NCBI GenBank assembly: GCA_025084515.1 | Contig: JAJAGP010000961.1 | Location: forward strand, 1 to 64,000 | From: Ancistrus triradiatus | Taxonomy: Eukaryota > Chordata > Actinopteri > Siluriformes > Loricariidae | DNA: 64,000 nt | Reading direction: 5' to 3' | In this document: positions 56,076 to 64,000 of the stretch, piece by piece | How positions within the stretch are numbered: the first letter of the stretch is position 1 | How the letters are laid out: each line of letters opens with the position of its first letter | Program-made: the position numbers and the translations under genes | The notes under the pieces: generated by a model | Told to the model about the DNA's origin: nothing | What the model saw: the letters and a program-made list of their open reading frames with translations, nothing else | The model's database searches: none

Positions 56076-57753
56076 CACACCACCCAAAAAAGCTGTTCAA
56101 GCTGTTCGTGCATTCCTGTTCAAAGAGCTTGACATCGGTTTCGTTCTGAAATGACAGCTGCCCGCCACCACCGGCAGCCCCAAACATTTCGTTTGTAATG
56201 TAGCTGAAAAAGGGTGTAGGTTTGGATAGTCTTGGTTGGGAAAGCATGTGGAAGGCGTGATCCCATGCTCTATGTTTCGAGCTTCTCGCCCAAGTTAATG
56301 ATGGTGATGGGTGAAGATTTGTTGAGCTTGGTAATTAACGCAAACGTCAAGGCAGAGATGTGCAGACGGGTCCCACATTGTCCGACATTTATATTTTAGT
56401 GAGAACAAAGGCTTTGGGATCTTATTATGGCACTGTTATGGAAATCCGTCACATATTTTTTATTGTATTTCAATGATAACTACAATATGATGCATGTTCT
56501 CAACCTTGAAGGGAACAAGGTTGGTTAAAACCAGAAAGAAGATCTGAGATAATCTTCCCAAGACATCCCAAATACCCATAAAGGTTCAAACTATGGTGTG
56601 TAACATGCGATGTGGCAGATAGCTTACCCTATATCAAATTAATGCCATCACCAAGGATGGAAAGGTTTTTGAAAAGTAATACTTTTCAAATATTCAACAT
56701 TCAACACCCTGTACCACATTCCAAGCACTTCTGCATGATTGGGAACAGATCTGTTGTAGTAAAATGTGTTGGTCAGAATCATGGGGGCTCTGGTGCTTAT
56801 CCCTGGAAAAGACAAGGTGCAGGACTAATTGGGACCAGTCTATTTCAGGGCTTGATAGAGGTTGCTGTTGCAGCTCTGGAAAACTTAGCCCTCCGACTGG
56901 CCTGACTTCCCTTAGACACAACTAAATGTGCCTGAATGTGAATGTCTGAATGTGATACCAGAACTGGCCAGAAGGCACCGCAGGGACTTGAATCCAGTCT
57001 AGCATATTAGACCTCTGTACGTCACACACACCTCGTTTTTTCAAAGATAATCGTCTATAGGCTTCATTCAAATAGTAGATGTGTGTAATCTGAGGCTTTT
57101 GCAGATGTTTCTGCTTCCCACACATATTTCTAAATATGCACCCATACATCACGTGGTGTAATCTTTGTGAGTGGAAAATTACGCTACGTACACATACAGT
57201 ATATTGTGTACAAGCTTGATTGTGAGTCTCTGCCCCCATTCTGGTCCCACAAGTATGGCTGATAATTTATTTTGCTCACATTCCAAGTTAGGTGACGAAA
57301 CCATCAAGCCAAAAATAAGCAAAGCAGGTCCGAGTTCAGAAGGAAAGCTTGTATGGTGTGTAGTTTCACCAATATCTATTTAAACAAAATATACACCAGT
57401 GTATATATACATCAACATTAGTTAGCTGAGTTAGATGGGGCAGTTTGTTTATGTACTCTGTGTTAGCTAATTTGCTAGCAGTCACCTCAGACAGGTTAGC
57501 TACTGACAACCAACAATCGCTTGAACTACGTCTGAATATGTTCCCCATTCCCTATATAGTGCACTTATTAGTGCATCACACATTTGGTAGTGAATCTCAT
57601 GGGACAATCAAATTCCATTACCCATAAGGCACTGTAACACTGGTGTAGAACTGTGCACACAACTTTTACATAGGTATAAACATTACACTGATTTATTCAT
57701 CTATATATATTTACATAGATACATAGCAATCTTGAAAGACTACACCTTAACTA
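56076..57753. other. Spacer without recognisable gene
   Basis: Nothing supportable; the short frames show no known motif. Confidence 0.45.
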
Positions 57754-57872
57754 CTTGTTAGCACTTAGCTTTCTGTTAGTCCTTCATTCTTGTTAACACT
57801 AAGCTCTCTGTTAGCCCATACCACTTTGTTAACAGTTAGCTCTCTGTTAGCCCTTAGCATCTTGTTAGCCCC
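57754..57872. repeat. Minisatellite, ~35-bp unit, about 3.3 copies
   Basis: Degenerate tandem units of the form CTTGTTAgCACTTAGCTcTC followed by TGTTAGCCC and a short variable part. Four starts at about 57,754, 57,789, 57,826 and 57,861. Confidence 0.75.
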
Positions 57873-57939
57873 AAAGTTAATTTTTAATGTCCTGTAATGG
57901 TACCACTAGCGTACTTAAACATTGTTGATGTTTTGTTTA

Positions 57940-58640
57940 TGCAACCACAAGACTTGGTGTTCTGGTGCACTCTATGATACCCTGTAAAAATATTATATCA
58001 TGATAATTAAAGACATTTTCTCGATACACAATATTTAACAATATGATACATTTGATCGCAGAGCCGCTTTATGGTAGCAACAGACGAGACGTTAGAAATA
58101 TGTAGACCTCCACTACTAATGATATTCAATGTTATTTGTGGCAGTTACTGCTGGTGACTATGAAGAAATCCCACACTGTAGGCAGGAACAGACAATCACT
58201 GTTTTACATTTTGTTATATACTCTTGTTATGGAAATGTGATGGCTGTATTGAGAGAGTTTGTTGGACAGAAGCATGCGGGTGTTGGAGGACAACATGTTG
58301 GAAGCACTTAGACACGTTACGCACATTACAAGCCTGTTTCAGCTGGGTCAGGTTACAGAAAACAAGTGCTCTGGCCATTTCCCTGTGGGGTTTATTGGAT
58401 GTTGTGTCAATGTTTAACATCACAGACTACAGATTAGCAACAGCAGCTCGAAAGCAGCATGTTTAAGAAGTTGTGCCTGTGAAAACATCTCGTCCCATGA
58501 ATCAAAATGTTTAGGAGTGATGAAACAACTTGAACTTACTCTTTACAAATCAATAGCAATGTACAGATCCACTATTTTCATTTTTGACACAATCATAGCT
58601 AGGGCTGGACAGTATGTTGGTAGTATGATGTAGTAAAATG
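57940..58640. mobile_element. Possible decayed hAT-like element
   Basis: The right part has CTAGGGCTGGACAGTATG (58,599), a typical hAT-type end. The left part at 57,990-58,055 has ATATCATGATAATT and TCTCGATACACAATATT, the AT-rich sub-terminal words that usually accompany it. No target duplication found. Confidence 0.4.
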
Positions 58641-59430
58641 TCTGGTAGAGCTATGATGTTGTCATTCACATGTCATTTCTAGAGTATTCATGTTTTGGTG
58701 AATACTGCTTTGTTGACGTGTGAAAGCTATGAGGAAGGTTGGCAGAGCTGAGGGACATTTCAGATGTAGAAGTTCCCACAAACAAAAAAGATGAGGAACT
58801 TAAAAAGGAAACAACTTCTGTTGTGCAGGAGAGCTGGAAATAGTAAGGCTGTAAAGTTCGCCCTTCTCTGGTTGTAGCTGGAGGTGGCAACACTTCTCAT
58901 CTTTTTAAAATCATCTTTCAATGCAGTATGCTAAGCAGTAATAAAATATGTGTGTAGCGTCTGCTATTAAAAGTAAACCCAAAGATTCACCTCCTCTTTA
59001 GAAAGGTCTGGCTGAATCCTTTGCTGAAGCGACTATGAATAACGAATACCATTGTGTCTTATGTTTGGAAGGACGTAGCCTCTATTTACACAGCTGAAAT
59101 GAACCTAATCAATCCCTTTATTTGTGGTATGTAAGCTGCAAGCGCTTTAGTGCAGTCAAAATCCCTGATTTATATCAAGAATGCCAGCTCAAAAATGAAG
59201 ACTGTTTATGTTTTCAGCTGCTATTTTGATTTCATACAGATGCTAAGCTATGATAGTCAATGTTTCAGGACGTTTACTGGTTAAGTTTATTGGCTAAGTT
59301 TCTAAAGTTGGTTTATTGGTTATGTTTTTTCTGTCAAATGTTAAAACGAGACGTGAATAGAGGTGGATGTGACTTAACCATGAGTTGTCATGTCTGGAGA
59401 ATAAATCACTAACTCAATATTGTAATAATC
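58641..59430. other. Spacer without recognisable gene
   Basis: No signal that I can support. Confidence 0.4.
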
Positions 59431-59735
59431 ACAGTACATGAAACCAAGCTGTAAGGTCACAGGCCAGATGATGTCCCTGTGGGACTGTGGTAGCCTAGCG
59501 AAGGCCAGAAGGTCCACTGTTGGGTCTTTCAACATAATTTCTTGGACTGTAAGTAGGTCAGGATAAGGGCATCAGCTAAATGACATAAATGTAAACGTAA
59601 ATGTTCAAAACTCTCCTCTGCCAGGCTGTAGGGTCCTTAAGCAAGGCCCTTGACACACAACTGCTTGGATTGTAAGATTGTATCAGTTGTAAGTCACTTT
59701 GGATTGTAAGGGTGTCTGTAAATGTCATATATGAG
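59430..59735 (+). mobile_element. SINE fragments (V-SINE/HE1-like tails)
   Basis: GACTGTGGTAGCCTAGCGAA looks like a tRNA-derived head. GGGCATCAGCTAAATGACAT plus AAATGTAAACGTAAATG, and later TTAAGCAAGGCCCTTGACAC with GTAAGTCACTTTGGATTGTA, are the conserved 3' words of fish SINEs. Two adjacent partial copies. Confidence 0.65.
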
Positions 59736-62000
59736 TAGGATCTCGGTTATGATCACACCTGCGAACAGGATCCGAGTGATTCCAGCAAGCTGATAATATA
59801 TTGACTGAAGCATCAGGGCTGCAGCATTGACATGGATGTAAAATGATTTTTTAAAAATATATTGTCACGGAAACCAATGTTGTTCATCACGTTGTAAGGT
59901 ATTCAGTCTAGCACCGAAGCACTTCTATTAAGTTAGCACGGTGAGTGCCAGCCCACACATCCCTTATTCATTCGGCCCACATGCTACACGGCTACAATGA
60001 ACATCGAACATGGCTGCCATAACACAGCCACCTGAATCTTCAGACCACCAGACCATATCTCAGACACGGCACGGACCAAAATGGTGGACGCTTATTTCCC
60101 AAGTCTGAAATGCTATTGTGAATACAATAATACTAATATAAACTCTCTAAGCACATGGTTTTTGACCAACAGGGATGAACTGAGCGAGACGTTTCAGTTC
60201 AGATTGGTGGCAAATGTGATTAATCATTTTAGGATAGCACTGGCTCTGCTACCAAAACTTAGCGTCCATGGTACATCCTTAATCAAATATGTAATCCAAG
60301 CTACTGCATTTAGATTTATAGTTAGGGTCCGCTGGTTGAGAGTTAGGTCACATGAAGGTGAACATGCTCCCATTAGCGCAAATTATAGCATGATTAATGG
60401 CTTTACTAACCCTTCTGCAAATAATTAGCTACGCACATGCTATGTTAACCACATATTATGCTTGGAGCTCTGAAGACTCTGTCAGAGCTGGATTTAGTGT
60501 TGTTTTACTTAGAGCCGGGTGAAACAACGACAAGCTAAATCAATAAACAGCTGTGGTCGAGCTAACAAGCAGATTCTGGTCTGTACTCCAGACACCTTAA
60601 CTCACTGTACGAGAAGCTTTCAAGCTAATTCAGTCATTACCATTGCTAAATTCTGGCTGTAAGCTAACAACTCATTTCCGAATCGGTTTCCAAGGACACT
60701 CTGAGGTCGATCATATCTAGAATTTTAAAGTAGCTAGTGATATTGGAATTCCATGAAGTCCACAACCACAGGGGTATCATTAAAAAACATTATCTGAATC
60801 TGTTTTAGCTTACACTGCCTAATTGTTGATATTAAGAAGCCATTAGCACAAGCACTGATCCAACCGCGTAGGAACAGGAACAGGTGTGTGCCTAATGTGC
60901 ACATGTCAGACCTGTGTGCTGCTGAAGTATCTGGCCCATTTACAAGATGTGGACATTTAGAAAGCTATTAACCCACTAAGATTCATCTGTGTAGCATCCG
61001 GAACCCTGTTTAAATAGACTGCACTCACAGATGCATGCTAATGGAAGATTGTGCATAAGTAATAACTTAAATCTTCCAGCCAAGTCAGTCATCACATGCA
61101 GACAGATTGGCTGTGTCTCAGAGATCATCCCTTGGCACTGCAACAGCGACCCCTACCCAGCTAAATAAAGAAAAAAGCGGTTGGGTGATGTGAATATGAG
61201 AACGTGATTTCTTTACAGAAAATCCAGCTCCTCATTTGCATCTACTCTCATCATGAGGTCCTGCACACGCGACTCGACGGGGGTAACTCACGCTGACAGG
61301 CTTCATGAATCTTTAGTGGCTTTTTGAATCTGCAGTGTAGAAATGAGGAAGTTAAACTAGTACATAGGTAAGATATTTAAAGCTTTGTAGAGGAGCATAA
61401 GTGATTGTTGGAGTCGTCTGAGGCAAATGCTTTAGTAGTGTACAGTCAGTGATGTACACTCAGTGATGAAAAATGACTGCAGACTCAGACTAAAAAAAAA
61501 AACGTTTTTAAGCCTTTGCTTTCTCGTACTCTTCAGGGTAATTATGTATTAGACTTCCTTAAAATGTTTACATACACTGCTGGGAGCTGTTGCTTTCCCA
61601 GGCGAGTTCCAGTCTGTTTTTTGTAACACTGCGTTTTATTAACTGTCCCCAAGATATGCGGAGTGCACACTGGTATAATAATGGCAGTTTTCCATGTGTA
61701 TTCTTTGGGAAAGTGAAATGATTCTCTTGATGCTCATGATGCTCTTTAAATATGGTAATTTAGTGAGCAATTTGTAACGATGTGGTACAAATGAGCCATC
61801 TAATATCCGCTCTGGGAGAGCTGTGGGTAAATACAGTAGCCCATCATTGTGGATCCCTGAGTTCGAGTCTTTCGAGTGAAGATCAGGTGGGAGTTATCTC
61901 TCATTTGCACGTCAGTGGTAATGGCAAAGGTGGTGAATGGATAGTTTTAAGTGATTGAGTTGAAGGCAACTAGACTTCTTTTTCGGTACATGAAGACGTT
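59736..62000. other. Spacer without recognisable gene
   Basis: Includes a 115-codon frame at 60,081-60,428 with no motif I know; probably chance. No exon set seen. Confidence 0.45.
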
Positions 62001-62560
62001 TCACCTCTCATCCAAAAGGGAGTCCCAGATATTTAATCGCTAGTGGGTTTGTCACCTTGGAGGTTGTCCTGAGAGTCCTTGACCCACCCAACCATCATTT
62101 GAGTAGTTAGAGTCATGGGTGCCAAGGTGTGACCCTTTTGCGGGTTGTTTGCCCCACCCAGCCATTATGTCAGCCGTTAGGGTCACATGGGTCGAGGTGC
62201 GAATGGGGGTTAAACCGCCAAGGAAGGGATCTTTAGACTTTTTTGTAGGTGGCTGATAATTGGTGTCGTAAACAATTTGGACATAGATGGCCTCCTTTAT
62301 AACTTTTTCAAGTGTCTTCTCAGTCCATAATATGAACACTTGTATCTACAAAAGAGTCTCTTCTCCTTCAAATGCACATGTATAGCTGAGTACTGTCCTG
62401 ATGAGCTGGCTCTTCTATGTTGTGCCATGCGTCTGTGGATGGTCTCTCCTGTGTATAGTTTGTGCTTGGGTGTTTTGTCCTTGGGATGGACCAGTCTTTG
62501 TCTAAGGGTGCTGCTCTTTGAATTCTTTGAAACTAAACACATCAACCAAATTAATTTCAC
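61960..62560 (-). pseudogene. Penelope-like element, 3' end with GIY-YIG endonuclease remnant
   Basis: On the minus strand KHKLYTGETIHRRMAQHRRA (62,460-62,400) matches the LY.GET...R..QHR core of the GIY-YIG nuclease at the C-terminus of Penelope-like retroelements. Then come SSSGQYSAIHVHLKEK, a KEAIYV word (62,300) and a Trp/Gly-rich tail near 62,070-62,160. The following noncoding end has GGATGAGAGGTGAAACGTCT and CTAGTTGCCTTCAACTCAAT (minus strand), which I associate with fish Penelope-like 3' ends. Frames shift at least once, and the reverse transcriptase is not present. Confidence 0.65.
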
Positions 62561-62599
62561 TATACAGAAATAACAGAGACTGACATCAAAATGTTAGAT

Positions 62600-63115
62600 A
62601 TCCATGAATAATAACATTAGACATTAACAATCAGACAAACATAAATCACTAATAGTGGCAAACACAGTTGTTAATTTTGGATTCAGTTGGTGGTTTGTTG
62701 GAATTGTTGCATAGTAAAGTGGAACAGCTATTTACAGAAGTATCTTGAAACGAGTAACATATCCTTGGCTGGGTATAATGCTGTGACACTAGTGATCTTT
62801 TAAATACATTTGTTGCTGTAGTTGTTTGATTCATCTATGTTTCTGGCTGTTGCATTGATGTGTGGACACAGGCTATCTGGCTTTCAGTGTACTCTTTGGC
62901 ACACTTTCTTTTGAGGTTGTTGTGCCGATTTGTTGTGTTTCAACCAGGTGTGCCAGTCTTGTCTGTACACATTTTGCAAACAGCTGTTGTTTGCATAGTG
63001 CCTGTTGTGTAAAATCCAAGCCAGTTCCACATAAGTTGTGAGGATTTTTTTCAGTCACCAGATCCTGCATGTTACTGTGTTGTCAAATAAACTAACTCTA
63101 AGAACGTGCCCACTA
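62600..63115. other. Spacer without recognisable gene
   Basis: No supported feature. Confidence 0.4.
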
Positions 63116-63295
63116 TGGAATATTACTATCCAGAGCGACTTACAACTGATACAGTCTTACAGTTCAAGAAATTGTTGGTTAAGGGTTTTGCTCAAGGACC
63201 CAACAGTGACAGCTTGGCATCTGGGATTCTAACCCTGGACCTTCTGGTCCATAGTCCAGTACTTTTACTACTGGGCCACCGCAGTCCCTAGAGTA
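63115..63295 (-). mobile_element. tRNA-derived SINE
   Basis: On the minus strand the head GGGACTGCGGTGGCCCAGTA carries an A-box-like block, followed by a B-box-like GGTTAGAATCCC. Then GTCACTGTTGGGTCCTTGAG and GTAAGTCGCTCTGGATA, the typical body and tail start. Nearly full length. Confidence 0.8.
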
Positions 63296-63424
63296 GAGTC
63301 TGGTTGTTAAAACACCTTGGGATGCCATGTCAGCATTTTCAGCACAAGCCATTAGCTTAGTATGACGGTTCTTTCAGATTAAAATAGTCATATCAACCAT
63401 TGCTAATTTCACTTGGCTAACTTG

Positions 63425-63475
63425 TAAGTTACTCTGGGTAATGGCATCTGCTAAATGTTATGTAAATGTTAATGA
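63425..63475 (+). mobile_element. SINE 3' tail
   Basis: GTAAGTTACTCTGGGTAATG, GGCATCTGCTAAATG and a TGTAAATGTTAATG end are the last bases of the same SINE type, on the plus strand. Confidence 0.6.
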
Positions 63476-63897
63476 ATATCTTCTGACAGTCCCTTCTCAC
63501 TGATGGACAGGTTAATTATATACCTTTCCAGATCAGAACAGCATAGCATAAGGATCATTTTTATCCTCGTGTGATCGCCCAGTGGTTTACTGAGCTCCAG
63601 CTGTTAGTTTGTTTTGACAGGCATGCTAAAGCATGAGTCACTAGTAGCAAGTCTGAATGCATATACACACACATGGATGACAGAGGTTTGGCTGTTTTTT
63701 GAGTGTGTATTTATCATGCAGTCCAAGTCAGCTGGATCGGAGATAATTACACAAACGGGAACAGATGCTCAGCAGGCTGAGCTTTTGACCTTCTGCTAAA
63801 TAAGCTATCGAACTGAAGGCGGATCTGTGTTTATTCCTATGTTAGTTTGTCCTCGTCTACTGTTCTCATAATTCTTTACACCGAGGAATGTTAGGTA

Positions 63898-64000
63898 CAG
63901 TGGGGCAAAAAAAGTGTTTAGTCAGCCACCGATTGTGCAAGTTCTTCTACGTAGAAAGATGAGAGAGATCTGTAATTTTCATCATAGGTACACTTCAACT
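63898..64000 (+). mobile_element. Left end of a second Tc1 element of family D (runs off window)
   Basis: Preceded by TA (63,896-63,897). It begins CAGTGGGGCAAAAAAAGTGT and follows the terminal repeat of the element at 31,210 base for base with few changes to the window edge. Confidence 0.9.

Noticed and set aside
55873..56247. 124-codon minus-strand frame as a gene
   Set aside because: Follows CpG-rich composition; no recognisable domain.
57754..57872. CRISPR array
   Set aside because: Units are degenerate, without constant repeats and unique spacers; a minisatellite in vertebrate DNA.
60081..60428. 115-codon frame as a gene
   Set aside because: No motif, no splice context, composition like the AT-rich surroundings.

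Overview
This is vertebrate, almost certainly teleost fish, nuclear DNA. The genes have introns with GT-AG splice sites, TATA boxes and ATTAAA polyadenylation signals. There are many Tc1/mariner transposons, tRNA-derived SINEs with typical fish heads and tails, L2-like and RTE-like LINEs, a Penelope-like element and two Ty3/gypsy-class LTR elements. I see no bacterial-style operons, CRISPR arrays or rRNA.

Layout. 1-8.03 kb is a nest of retroelements read on the minus strand: the 5' part of an L2-like LINE ORF (1-883), then a gypsy-class element with a proline-tRNA primer site and a 914-bp LTR. About 2.2 kb of foreign DNA interrupts the reverse transcriptase of that element, exactly at its YLDD motif. 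8.04-36.6 kb is a tandem array built from repeated modules (upstream region, promoter plus exon 1, coding exons, 3' flank, spacer). It encodes very small secreted proteins with a single Mucin2_WxxW/CysD-like domain. Two copies look complete (19.9-21.4 kb and 33.7-35.1 kb; 114 and 115 residues in five coding exons). Two are clear pseudogenes (remnant at 11.78-12.1 kb; 13.4-14.7 kb). Three more places hold only the promoter and exon 1 (8.4, 18.4 and 24.9 kb). The array is peppered with transposons: three Tc1-type elements or fragments at 9.3-13.2 kb, a 1.14-kb CpG-rich insertion at 16.9 kb, a foldback element at 22.9 kb, a complete Ty3/gypsy chromovirus at 25.95-31.0 kb with nearly identical LTRs, and a Tc1 element at 31.2 kb whose transposase has been replaced in the middle by an inverted piece of the adjacent gene's upstream region.

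36.6-64 kb holds no gene I can recognise. It contains an RTE LINE fragment, microsatellites, a Tc1-derived short element, a hAT-like element with an 8-bp target duplication, a decayed Tc1 element, a 0.5-kb local duplication, a nearly open Tc1 transposase with only two in-frame stops (52.7-54.3 kb), a CpG-rich patch, SINEs, a Penelope-like GIY-YIG remnant (62.0-62.6 kb) and the start of one more Tc1 element at the right edge.

The most interesting content is the WxxW gene array, which I cannot assign to a named family member, and the transposon that captured part of its upstream region. All family assignments come from reading motifs; nothing was searched.
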